In this document: positions 52,842 to 60,805 of the stretch, piece after piece | How the letters are laid out: each line of letters opens with the position of its first letter | How positions within the stretch are numbered: the stretch's first letter is position 1 | Assembly (NCBI RefSeq): GCF_010731775.1 | Contig: NZ_AP022590.1 | Coordinates: forward strand, 4,526,001-4,590,000 | Direction: 5' to 3' | Origin: Mycobacterium mantenii | GTDB taxonomy: Bacteria > Actinomycetota > Actinomycetes > Mycobacteriales > Mycobacteriaceae | DNA length: 64,000 nt | Notes under the pieces: generated by a model | What the model was told of the DNA's origin: nothing | Seen by the model: only the letters and a program-made list of their open reading frames with translations | The model's database searches: none | Translations under genes and position numbers: made by a program

Positions 52842-53455
52842 CTGGCCGTCGCGCCGGCCCGCCGCCGGCGCCGCGGCTTGGCAGCGGACTCGGCCTTGAC
52901 CTTGAACAGGGATGCCACCAGCGCCGGTACCTCATCCGACCGGCTGCCGGGCAGGAACAACATTGATATCACGCTGCGCGTGAACAGATCGCCCAACTGG
53001 CGCTTGGTGAGGGCGCCGCTGGTTACCAACGGAGACTCCTCGGCCGCGGGGTCTAGCGCATCCGTGACCACGTCGACCAGCTTCGGGAACGTGTCGCGTA
53101 TGAATTCCAGCGTGAACTCCGGTGCCACGTCCAACATCTGGTTCCAGTCTCCGCCCGCGGCACGGTAGGCGACGATGGTGTCCAAGACCACTTCGACACG
53201 CAGTTGCGGATCCGGGTTGGCTTCGATCGCGGCAGCGAACGCCGCCGCGACTCCGTCCTCGAAATGCTGACCGAGTGCTGCCAGCACCTCTTCTTTGCTG
53301 TTGAAGTAGCGGTAGAAGGTGCCGCGCGCGATCTGCGACGACTCACATATATCGCTCACCGAGAGCTTGTTCGCGCCTTGCCTGCTCAACGCTTTCATCG
53401 TGCCGGCCAGAATCTTCTGCACGGCCCTCTCCGCGCGCGGGTCGTCGACAGCCAT
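52838..53455 (-). CDS. TetR/AcrR family transcriptional regulator
   Basis: A 205-residue TetR protein: ILAGTMKALSRQGANKLSVS, HTH ICESSQIARGTFYRYFNSKEEVL, and a basic tail KPRRRRRAGATAR. ATG 53455 is chosen because the perfect operator at 53477-53497 lies directly upstream; a much longer frame would include it. Autoregulation is therefore likely. The esterase remnant is coupled downstream, and the twice-frameshifted epimerase lies convergent to it. Confidence 0.9.
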   Translation of the reverse strand: MAVDDPRAERAVQKILAGTMKALSRQGANKLSVSDICESSQIARGTFYRYFNSKEEVLAALGQHFEDGVAAAFAAAIEANPDPQLRVEVVLDTIVAYRAAGGDWNQMLDVAPEFTLEFIRDTFPKLVDVVTDALDPAAEESPLVTSGALTKRQLGDLFTRSVISMLFLPGSRSDEVPALVASLFKVKAESAAKPRRRRRAGATAR

Positions 53456-53476
53456 CCGGAACCACCTCACAGACAA

Positions 53477-53497
53477 CATGAACACTGTGTTCATGTG
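53477..53497. promoter_or_regulatory. 21-base perfect inverted repeat (TetR operator)
   Basis: ACATGAACAC and GTGTTCATGT flank a single T. The repeat starts 22 bases upstream of the TetR ATG at 53455. Length, symmetry and location are those of an autoregulatory TetR operator. TGAACAC/GTGTTCA half-sites are common for TetR regulators of efflux or catabolic genes. Confidence 0.75.
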
Positions 53498-53510
53498 GTG
53501 TTCTACTTGT

Positions 53511-53735
53511 CGATTATGTCCGACCTGGGTGGACTTCCGGAGACCCATGACTGGCGACTGTGAGCAAACGCACCCGTCACGGCCGGTGCGCGCTCGAACA
53601 ACTCGACCGGTCCACTCGCGACAATGTCGAGGTTGGTGTCGAGGCGCCGCACCACATCGTCGAGGTCGCGAACCAGGAAGCTGCGGTTGAGATCCGGATC
53701 GTCTGTCCATGGACGCGGGTGGCACGGACATGCGT
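53511..53735 (-). pseudogene. Short coding relic, possibly VOC-like
   Basis: On the minus strand a frame without start codon reads DDPDLNRSFLVRDLDDVVRR and then SGPVELFERAPAVTGAFAHS before a TAG at about 53511. Codon bias is coding-like. The VRDLDDVVRRLDTNL piece could be the first strand-helix of a VOC (glyoxalase) domain, but this is a weak match. It is bounded by the TetR operator and the VapB gene, and probably is a leftover of a lost gene. Confidence 0.35.
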
Positions 53736-53750
53736 GCTACTATGTAGCAC

Positions 53751-54017
53751 ATGAAGACGATTGGGGTACGGGAGCTGCGGCAACACGCCAGCAAGTACCT
53801 TGAAGAAGTGGTCGCCGGGGAATCGATCGAGATCACTGACCGCGGCCACCCCGTCGCGCGCCTGGTGCCAATCACGGGCGATCCGTGGGCAGACCTGATT
53901 AGCGCTGGTGAAGTTGTCAGCGCGGCTCGTCCGATGAACATCGACGACCTCAAGCCTGCGGCATACCCGCACAGCGCCTCTGAAACCCTTGAGCGACTTC
54001 GGAGCGACGAGCGCTAA
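53751..54017 (+). CDS. vapB: VapB/Phd-type antitoxin
   Basis: An 88-residue antitoxin: N-terminal MKTIGVRELRQHASKYLEEV and ITDRGHPVARLVPI form the Phd/YefM-like DNA-binding fold, and the C-terminal part (about 50-88) would wrap the toxin. It would neutralise VapC and repress the operon. The start TGTAGCACATGAAG has little ribosome site; the TGCTACTATGTAGCA palindrome (53734-53748) just upstream is a good autorepressor site. The toxin ATG lies four bases after its stop. Confidence 0.92.
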   Translation: MKTIGVRELRQHASKYLEEVVAGESIEITDRGHPVARLVPITGDPWADLISAGEVVSAARPMNIDDLKPAAYPHSASETLERLRSDER

Positions 54018-54021
54018 CCCG

Positions 54022-54417
54022 ATGCGGATCTACCTGGACACCTCTGCCTTGGTCAAACTCGTTGTCGCTGAGGATGAATCGCAGTCGCTGCAGTCCTTTC
54101 TGAGCGCACGAGCTAACGACAATTTATTCTCGGCGGCTTTGGCGCGCACCGAGCTAATACGCGCAGTGGCACCAAACGGAGCCCAAGCCATCGCTGATGC
54201 TCGAGACCTACTTAAGAGCTTGGACACCGTCATGCTGACGCGACAACTGCTCGACGAAGCCGGCACCTTGCTGCCACTACGCTTGCGCAGCTTAGACGCT
54301 ATACACCTCGTAGCGGCACAGCGAGCTGGCGACTCGTTGCGCGCGGTCATCACATATGACGCGCGAATGCTTTCAGCAGCAGCGGATCTCGGGATCTCAG
54401 CAGCATCTCCGCGATAG
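54022..54417 (+). CDS. vapC: VapC PIN-domain toxin (ribonuclease)
   Basis: A 131-residue PIN-domain endoribonuclease. The four acidic metal ligands are visible: Asp6 (YLDTSALVK), Glu44 (ARTELIRA), Asp92 (SLDAIHLVAA) and Asp113 (ITYDARML). VapC toxins cut specific tRNAs or rRNA. ATG at 54022 is chosen; an earlier in-frame ATG at 53989 lies inside vapB. A-T content is slightly above the neighbours, consistent with a mobile cassette. Confidence 0.93.
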   Translation: MRIYLDTSALVKLVVAEDESQSLQSFLSARANDNLFSAALARTELIRAVAPNGAQAIADARDLLKSLDTVMLTRQLLDEAGTLLPLRLRSLDAIHLVAAQRAGDSLRAVITYDARMLSAAADLGISAASPR

Positions 54418-54888
54418 AGGTCCGGGCCTTTATCGGCCAGACGCGTCACTGCGACGCAACTGGCTAGAGCAACCCGCCAATGGTCGAGAATCAGCCACTG
54501 GTCTGATATCCGACGGCTACGCCCACATAAGAGGGATCGGCGCCCCCACCCGAGGGGTCACCCGATCGCGCCAACTCTTACACCGCCACGCCTAGGGGCT
54601 TGGCCGCAGCGCATCAGGGTCTTGGCAGCCAGTCAAAGGATAGATAGGTCCGAGGTGCTGGCGCAATTGGCGTGGCCGACGGACTCGCCGCGATTACGAT
54701 GGTGGAGGCATCGCCGCTTCCGATGGATGGCAGCCGCGACCACGAGCGCATACCGCCCCCGGCGGGGCCAGTCTTGGACTGCGCAATTCTTAGCTCCGCG
54801 TAACAGGCTGGCCGCTGCAAAGTCACCTCAAGCAACTCGGTCTCCCTGGGCGACCACCGTAATGACCGCCTGGGACGTGTCCGCGGGT
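54418..54888. other. 471-base gap without recognised gene
   Basis: Between vapC and the indolepyruvate oxidoreductase I see no convincing gene. Frames on both strands are short and have poor codon bias; a minus-strand frame (54614-54892) has no recognisable domain. The bases contain GCGCCCCCACCCGAGGGG (54540-54557), a weak stem. The gap may be scar DNA from insertion of the VapBC module. Confidence 0.6.
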
Positions 54889-57800
54889 TCATTCGTCGGC
54901 TTGGGACGAGGCCGACGCTGGGAGCGCCGAGGTGTCGACTCCCAGTTCGTCGAGCCGCTTGATGTACAGCCGAACGTTGCGCATCTTCACGTCTTCATAG
55001 CCGCGAACAAGCTCGGCCGCCGACGCCGCCGCGACTGCGGCGGCGTACCCCTCGGGCGTCAGATTCGACAGGAAGCCGCGCATCATCGCCTCATAGTGGG
55101 CGACCAGTTGCCGTTCGAGTCGCCGCATGTGCGTGTGGCCGAACGGGTCCAGCCTGGTGCCGCGCAGAAATCGGCCCTTGGCGAGCAGTCGCAGCGCCCC
55201 GTGGCTGCCCGGCCGCATGCTGATCTTCTTTTTGCGGCCCAGCGCCTTCAACACTGGCGGATGCAATTTGTAGGTCAGGTTTTCGCCGTCCGGGACCTGC
55301 CTGCGCACCGACTCGATGAACGCGGCGTCGGTGAGCATGCGGGCGACCTCGTACTCGTCCTTGTAGGCCATCAGCTTGTGCAGGCCGCGGGCGACGGCCT
55401 CCGACAACTCCGTGTGTTCGGTTATTCGACGTTCTGCCGACCACACGTCCTCGACGAACTGGATGTACTTGAGCGCGAGGTGATCTCCCTGGTAGGCGAC
55501 CAGCCCGGCGGCCCGCCGCTCGAGCATTTCTCGGGCCGGCCCGACCACAGAGCAGCCACCAAGCAGGTGAATGGGCACCACCGTGTCGGAGCGCTGCGCC
55601 TCCAAAGGCCCGGTTGTTGCGGACTGGAAAGTCGCCGGGCTGTCCACCGCGACCCGCCCCCAGCGGAACGCCGCCTGGTTCGCGCGCACGGCCACCCCGT
55701 TGATGGCAATCGCCTCTTCGATCGCCGCGGCCGGGATGGGAATGCCACCCGACTGATAGGCGGCGCCGACGAGGAGGAAGTTCGCCGGCGCGGTGGTGCC
55801 GAAGAGCGTGTCGGCGGCGGCGAGCGCGTCGAAAGCGGTGAGCGTTTTGGATCGCACGTCGAGCCGCGACAGCAGACTGTCCTCCGACGGGTACTCCACC
55901 GCACCGTCGTAGACCATGTCCCCGGTCGGCGTCTTGCTGGTCGACGCGACGGCGACGGTTCGGTTCGGATCGCCGTACCCGACGTTCTTGGCGTCGACGG
56001 CGGTGAGCAGATCGAACGCCAGGACGCAGTCGGCGGATCCCGGACTGACCCGGTTCGATCGATCGGCTGGCGCAGCACTGAGGCGCAAATGCGATGTCAC
56101 CGGTCCCGCTTTCTGACTGAGACCGGTTTGGTCGAGTCCCTCCACGTGCAGTCCGGCGCGCAGCGCCGCCATTCCGAGGACCTGGTTGACCGTCACGACG
56201 CCCGTGCCGCCGATGCCGGCCAGGAAGATGTTGTGAACTCCGGTGATTGGCCGCCCCGCAGGGTCAGGGACCTCGGGCGGCTCGGGAGGTTGTGGTCGCG
56301 CGCTGGCGGATGACCGGTCGGGAACGTCAACGGTGATGAAAGAGGGGCAGTCGCCGTCGAGGCAGCTGTAGTCGGTGTTGCAGGTGGTCTGGTCGATCCG
56401 GGTCTTGCGACCGAACTCGGTGTCGACAGGCTGTACGGACAGGCAGTTGCTCTTCACCCCGCAGTCGCCGCAGCCCTCGCATACCGCCTCGTTGATGACG
56501 ACGCGCGTGCGGCGCACGGGCAGGGCGCCACGTTTGCGCTTGCGTCGCGCCTCGGCGGCACACTGCTGGTCATAGATCAGCACGGTGACGCCCTTGGTGT
56601 CGCGAAGCACGCGCTGGGCTTCGTCGAGGCGGTCGCGGTGCCAGACCTGGACGCCGGCGGCGAACGTGGCGCCTTTATGCCGCTGGGGCTCGTCGGCACA
56701 GACGATCACCTTCGTGACGCCGTCCGCGACGAGTTTGTGGGTCAGTTCGGGAACCGTGAGTCCGGCCTGGACGTCCTGGGCGCCGGTCATCGCGACCGCG
56801 GAGTTGAACAGGATCTTGTAGGTGATGTTGACGCCGGCGGCCACACACGCCTGCACGGCCAGCTGGCCGGAGTGGAAATACGTTCCGTCGCCGATGTTCT
56901 GGAACATGTGTCCGATGTCGGTGAAGGGTGACTGGCCGATCCACTGAGCGCCCTCGCCGCCCATCTGCGTCAGCCCGGTCACCTGGGAATCGGTCCGGGC
57001 GGACATTGTGACCAGCGTGTGGCATCCGATGCCGCCACCGGCCAGCGACCCCTCGGGCACCGCGGTGGAACGGTTGTGCGGGCAACCCGAGCAGAAGTAA
57101 GCGGTGCGCTTGGTGGGCAGAACCGTCAACTCGAGCGACGGGGGCGGCGGCGCCGACAGCGCGACCCGGTCCCGCAGCACCCGGCGTAGCGGAGCGGTCA
57201 GCCGTGCCGCGGTGAGTTCGCCGTCCGGCGGAATGAGCCTGCGACCCTGGGCATCACGCTTGCCGAGTACGTCCGGCGCGCCAGTGCGACCGTACAGGGC
57301 CTCCTTGACCTGAGTCTCGACGAATGCGGTCTTGTCCTCGATCACCAGCACCTGCTCGACGTCGCGAGCCAGGCGCGCGACCTTGTCCGCACCCAGGGGG
57401 TAGGGCATGCCGACCCGCAGTATCCGGACGCCCGAACGCAACAGGTCGGCCTCGTCGAGACCCAGATCCACCAGGGCTTCGCGGACGGAGTCGTAGGCGG
57501 TGCCGACGGCGACGATGCCCAGCCACGCGGTCGACGGATCGACTTCGATTGCGTCGATGTCGTTGGCCGCGTTGAACGCTTCAACCATCGCCCAGCGCGG
57601 CCCGTAGAGATCGGCCTCGGCCAGCACGCTGTCGGGGGGCGCGGCGAGGATACGTTGGCGGTACGTCCAGGGGCGCCCGTCCCATTCGATCGCCGGTACC
57701 GCGATGTCGAAGTCGGCAAAGTCCCGATCGAGCGTCCACAGGCCGTCGGCGACGTCGGCGACGATCTTGAGAGCCGGCCAGCACCCCGATGCTCGGGACA

Positions 57801-58389
57801 GTGCGACTCCGTACAGGCCGAAGGCGATGAGCTCTTCGGCGTTGCGGGGGAAGAAGATCGGCATGGACAGCGCGGCCAGTGACCGCTCACTGGCCGCGGG
57901 GACGCTCGACGACTTGGCGCCGGGATCGTCGCCGACCAGGGCCAGCGCGCCGCCGTGCGGGTTCGCGCCGTACATCGCCGCATGGCGCAGTGCGTCGCTC
58001 GCGCGGTCCAGGCCAGGACCCTTGCCATACCAGACCCCGACCACACCGTCGTGGCGACGCGTGCCATTTGGCAGGTCGAGCTGGCTTCCCCACACCGAGG
58101 TCGCCGCGAGTTCCTCGTTCACGCCCGGCACGAGCCGCACGTGGTGGACGGTGCTCAGCTCGGGCAGGCTGGCCAGCAGTTGATCGAGCCCGGCCAACGG
58201 GCTGCCCTGATACCCGGAAACGAATGTGGCGACGTCCCTTTGGGCTCGTTCTTCACGTGTGTGCTGTTCGACCAACAACCGGGCAATGGCCTGCACTCCG
58301 GTCAACAACACCGGACCCGACGAGGCGCGGTAGCGCTGTGCAAGAGACGACTCGAGCGCCGGGCTCTCCGCGCTGTGCAGATCAGTCAT
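54889..58389 (-). CDS. Indolepyruvate ferredoxin oxidoreductase, fused alpha-beta type
   Basis: A 1166-residue fused 2-oxoacid:ferredoxin oxidoreductase, decarboxylating an aryl or other 2-oxoacid to acyl-CoA. The N-terminal pyruvate-binding region has FVSGYQGSPLAGLDQ and VPGVNEELAATSVWGSQ. The TPP domain is near 460-570 (GIGCHTLVTM, GTYFHSGQLAVQACVAAG). An Fe-S cluster motif CEGCGDCGVKSNC lies near 635-648 and a second Cys set (CNTDYSCLDGDCP) follows. The gamma-like domain starts about 717 (LAGIGGTGVVTVNQVLG). The frame is intact. The divergent Lrp/AsnC gene is the likely regulator. Confidence 0.95.
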   Translation of the reverse strand: MTDLHSAESPALESSLAQRYRASSGPVLLTGVQAIARLLVEQHTREERAQRDVATFVSGYQGSPLAGLDQLLASLPELSTVHHVRLVPGVNEELAATSVWGSQLDLPNGTRRHDGVVGVWYGKGPGLDRASDALRHAAMYGANPHGGALALVGDDPGAKSSSVPAASERSLAALSMPIFFPRNAEELIAFGLYGVALSRASGCWPALKIVADVADGLWTLDRDFADFDIAVPAIEWDGRPWTYRQRILAAPPDSVLAEADLYGPRWAMVEAFNAANDIDAIEVDPSTAWLGIVAVGTAYDSVREALVDLGLDEADLLRSGVRILRVGMPYPLGADKVARLARDVEQVLVIEDKTAFVETQVKEALYGRTGAPDVLGKRDAQGRRLIPPDGELTAARLTAPLRRVLRDRVALSAPPPPSLELTVLPTKRTAYFCSGCPHNRSTAVPEGSLAGGGIGCHTLVTMSARTDSQVTGLTQMGGEGAQWIGQSPFTDIGHMFQNIGDGTYFHSGQLAVQACVAAGVNITYKILFNSAVAMTGAQDVQAGLTVPELTHKLVADGVTKVIVCADEPQRHKGATFAAGVQVWHRDRLDEAQRVLRDTKGVTVLIYDQQCAAEARRKRKRGALPVRRTRVVINEAVCEGCGDCGVKSNCLSVQPVDTEFGRKTRIDQTTCNTDYSCLDGDCPSFITVDVPDRSSASARPQPPEPPEVPDPAGRPITGVHNIFLAGIGGTGVVTVNQVLGMAALRAGLHVEGLDQTGLSQKAGPVTSHLRLSAAPADRSNRVSPGSADCVLAFDLLTAVDAKNVGYGDPNRTVAVASTSKTPTGDMVYDGAVEYPSEDSLLSRLDVRSKTLTAFDALAAADTLFGTTAPANFLLVGAAYQSGGIPIPAAAIEEAIAINGVAVRANQAAFRWGRVAVDSPATFQSATTGPLEAQRSDTVVPIHLLGGCSVVGPAREMLERRAAGLVAYQGDHLALKYIQFVEDVWSAERRITEHTELSEAVARGLHKLMAYKDEYEVARMLTDAAFIESVRRQVPDGENLTYKLHPPVLKALGRKKKISMRPGSHGALRLLAKGRFLRGTRLDPFGHTHMRRLERQLVAHYEAMMRGFLSNLTPEGYAAAVAAASAAELVRGYEDVKMRNVRLYIKRLDELGVDTSALPASASSQADE

Positions 58390-58548
58390 TGGGTCTCACC
58401 ATCCAGGCGGGTTGGGATCTCACCACACGAGTTGTGATTCGTAGGTACTCTTAAGGCTTGCTTTGAATGCTGTTCGGGTCAACTATTACGCTGGCAACTA
58501 ACCAATCTGGGTAGTCGGCATCGTTGACGACATCGATAGGTGACAAGA

Positions 58549-59049
58549 ATGCTCAGCATCGACCGCCTAGACGTGGAGCTCCTCGAAATGCTCGCCGGCG
58601 ACACCCGCGCGGGGGTGGTGGAGCTGGCGTCCCGGCTTGGCATCTCGCGCAACACTGTTCAGGCTCGACTGCGGCGCCTCGAGGAGGGTGGTCTGCTCAC
58701 TGGCTACCGTCCCGAACTCAAACTCGGGCAGGCGGGAGTGTCGATGGAGGCGTTCATCGGGCTGGAGGTTCAGCAGGGCCGACTATCGTCGATCGTCGAC
58801 GCCCTGACGGCCATGCCGCAGGTACTCGAGATCCACGCCACCACCGGACGCGAAGACCTACTGGTGCGAGTGGCCACCGAGACCCAGGGCGACCTGCAGC
58901 AGCTGATCGAAGCCATCGTCGTGATCCCGGGCGTCGTGCACTCGACGACGACGTTGGCGCTTACGACGCCACTGCCGTACCGAGCGCTGCCGCTGCTCAA
59001 ACACATCACGCGGGACGCCGGCTGGGGACGGTCGACGCCCAAAGCGTGA
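58549..59049 (+). CDS. Lrp/AsnC family transcriptional regulator
   Basis: A 166-residue Lrp/AsnC protein: LSIDRLDVELLEMLAGDTRA and HTH VELASRLGISRNTVQARLRR, then a RAM (ligand-binding) domain around 75-150 (GLEVQQGRLSSIVDALTAMP). ATG 58549 with AGGTG seven bases upstream is preferred to the GTG at 58540. The gene is divergent from the oxidoreductase with 159 bases between. Lrp-type proteins usually sense an amino acid or its 2-oxo acid, which fits this enzyme. Confidence 0.93.
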   Translation: MLSIDRLDVELLEMLAGDTRAGVVELASRLGISRNTVQARLRRLEEGGLLTGYRPELKLGQAGVSMEAFIGLEVQQGRLSSIVDALTAMPQVLEIHATTGREDLLVRVATETQGDLQQLIEAIVVIPGVVHSTTTLALTTPLPYRALPLLKHITRDAGWGRSTPKA

Positions 59050-59090
59050 GCGCGGCCCGATAAATCGCTGGGCACTACCGCCGGGGCATC

Positions 59091-59216
59091 TCACCGCTCA
59101 AGCAATGGTTGCGTGTCGTCGTAACGCATCGCCCTACCCATGAGGTCCTTCATGATCTCGGTGGTGCCGCCGTACAGCCCCTGGACCCGCGCGTCACGCC
59201 ACAGGCGGGCAGTCAT
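59091..59216 (-). pseudogene. Acyl-CoA dehydrogenase C-terminal relic
   Basis: A 41-codon minus-strand frame ending at 59091 reads ARLWRDARVQGLYGGTTEIM and KDLMGRAMRYDD, the C-terminal YGGTTEIMKDLMGR signature of ACADs. The rest of the gene is absent upstream. It is related to, but not identical with, the EIMK-type ACADs at 48649 and 59572. This looks like what remains after a deletion. Confidence 0.75.
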
Positions 59217-59571
59217 TGGGACAACCGGGAACCGCACGCACGACTGCCAATCGAATCCTCGTGGTCGGCGCGACCAGGGATATCGCGGACTCCAAATAAT
59301 CGGTGATGGATGTCATTCGGTCCTTCAGGCCGTCGAGCCATGCTGGGTCAACCCTTACCGTCCGCCGGGTTGGCGCCACGGCGCCCTTAAGACCGTCGCT
59401 GGGATCGGTTAACAAATGGTATTGAATGTGTATTATCACTACGATAAGATCTATTCTGGGCATCCGACCCCGTGTGGACCGCGTGAACGTCCGGATGCCG
59501 AATCCCGCTGTCCACGAACGAACTTAACGCCCGTCGATGATGGCGTGAGTGGAACTTCGAGAGGCTCTTGA
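59217..59571. other. 355-base gap with AT-rich promoter
   Basis: No convincing gene between the ACAD relic and the ACAD at 59572. A minus-strand frame of about 89 codons (59194-59463) shows no known domain and weak coding bias. Around 59405-59455 the sequence is unusually AT-rich (GGTATTGAATGTGTATTATC), and probably holds the promoter of the next gene. Confidence 0.5.
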
Positions 59572-60714
59572 GTGAAACGCACCCTCTTCAACGAAGATCA
59601 CGAGGCATTCAGGGCAACGGTTCGCGCCTTCTATGCCGAACAGGTAGTTCCCGATTACGTCGAATGGGAGCGCGCCGGCGCGCCACCTCGCGAGTTCTGG
59701 ACGGCCGCGGGCAAGCTCGGGCTGTTGGGTACTCAGGTTCCCGAGCAGTTCGGGGGAGGCGGACAGGACAGCTTTCTGTTCAACGTAATCCTGACCGAGG
59801 AGTCTCAACACGCAGGCATCGCACTCGGTGGCTTGCGAATGCACACCGACATCGCGATGCCCTACTTCCTCCACTACGCCAACGCTGAACAACAGAGCCG
59901 CTGGCTCCCAAGGCTGGTCAGCGGAGATGCCGTCGCCGCGTTGGCGATGTCCGAACCGGGCGCCGGCTCGGATATGAAAGCGATCCAGACCCGGGCCGTT
60001 CGCGACGGTGCCAATTACATCGTCTACGGCTCCAAGACGTTCATCTCCAACGGCGCCAACGCTGATCTCATCGTCACCGCCGTCAAGACAGATCTGGAAG
60101 CCGGCCGGGAAGGCCTGAGCCTGTTGGTGATTGACGGCGACAGCCCTCGGCTCATCCGCGGCCGCAAGCTAGAGAAGCTGGGCTTGAAGTCGCAGGACCT
60201 GGCAGAGCTGATCTTCGACGATGTAGTGGTGCCCGCCGAGGACTTATTGGGGGAGGAGGGCAAAGGGTTCGCCTACCTGACGGAAAACCTTGCCCAGGAG
60301 CGCCTCTCAATTGCGGTGAACAGTCAGGCCGCCGCGACCAAGGCTTTGCAGGACACCATCGAATACACCAAGGGCCGCAAAGCGTTCGGGACGACAGTAT
60401 CGTCGTTCCAGAATACCAAGTTCGAACTCGCAGCCTGCGCCACCGAAATCGAGGCCGGTCAGTCACTGCTCGATCGGGCCCTGCTGGTTCATGAGGACAG
60501 GAAGCTCTCGGCGGCAGATGCGGCCGTGGTCAAGCTGTACTGCACCGAACTGCAGGGCCGAGTGATCGACCGCTGTCTGCAGTTGCACGGCGGCTACGGC
60601 TACATGATGGAATATCCGATCGCGCGGGCTTATGCCGATGCCCGGGTGTCCCGAATCTACGGTGGCTCCAGCGAGGTCATGAAGGTGATCATCGCCCGGT
60701 CGCTTGGGCTGTGA
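59572..60714 (+). CDS. Acyl-CoA dehydrogenase
   Basis: A 380-residue complete ACAD: MSEPGAGSDMKAIQT, GSKTFISNGANADLIVTAVK, KAFGTTVSSFQNTKFELAAC, LHGGYGYMMEYPIARAYADA and YGGSSEVMKVIIARSLGL. GTG at 59572 follows GAGAGG. It lies 91 bases before the dioxygenase operon on the same strand, with an operator-like repeat between them, so it may be separately controlled. It is close in type to the ACAD at 48649. Confidence 0.94.
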   Translation: MKRTLFNEDHEAFRATVRAFYAEQVVPDYVEWERAGAPPREFWTAAGKLGLLGTQVPEQFGGGGQDSFLFNVILTEESQHAGIALGGLRMHTDIAMPYFLHYANAEQQSRWLPRLVSGDAVAALAMSEPGAGSDMKAIQTRAVRDGANYIVYGSKTFISNGANADLIVTAVKTDLEAGREGLSLLVIDGDSPRLIRGRKLEKLGLKSQDLAELIFDDVVVPAEDLLGEEGKGFAYLTENLAQERLSIAVNSQAAATKALQDTIEYTKGRKAFGTTVSSFQNTKFELAACATEIEAGQSLLDRALLVHEDRKLSAADAAVVKLYCTELQGRVIDRCLQLHGGYGYMMEYPIARAYADARVSRIYGGSSEVMKVIIARSLGL

Positions 60715-60746
60715 CCCGTTGACGCACGCTCCTAAGCCCTCTACAT

Positions 60747-60765
60747 TACAGAGATCAACTCTGTA
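60747..60765. promoter_or_regulatory. Operator TACAGAG-N5-CTCTGTA before dioxygenase operon
   Basis: A perfect 7-5-7 inverted repeat 41 bases before the alpha-subunit ATG. It lies in the 91-base gap after the ACAD, where a promoter for the dioxygenase operon is expected. No regulator gene is adjacent in the window. Confidence 0.65.
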
Positions 60766-60805
60766 GAACAGAGGACCGGAGCGCCGGGTCTTAGGAAGGG
60801 TGGCT

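Noticed and set aside
52838..53953. TetR extended upstream to 371 residues
   Set aside because: The extension runs over the 21-base operator, a relic and vapB; the family domain starts just after ATG 53455.
54540..54557. Possible tRNA or attachment site in the gap after vapC
   Set aside because: The weak stem does not fold into a cloverleaf, has no T-loop consensus, and no border repeats were seen.
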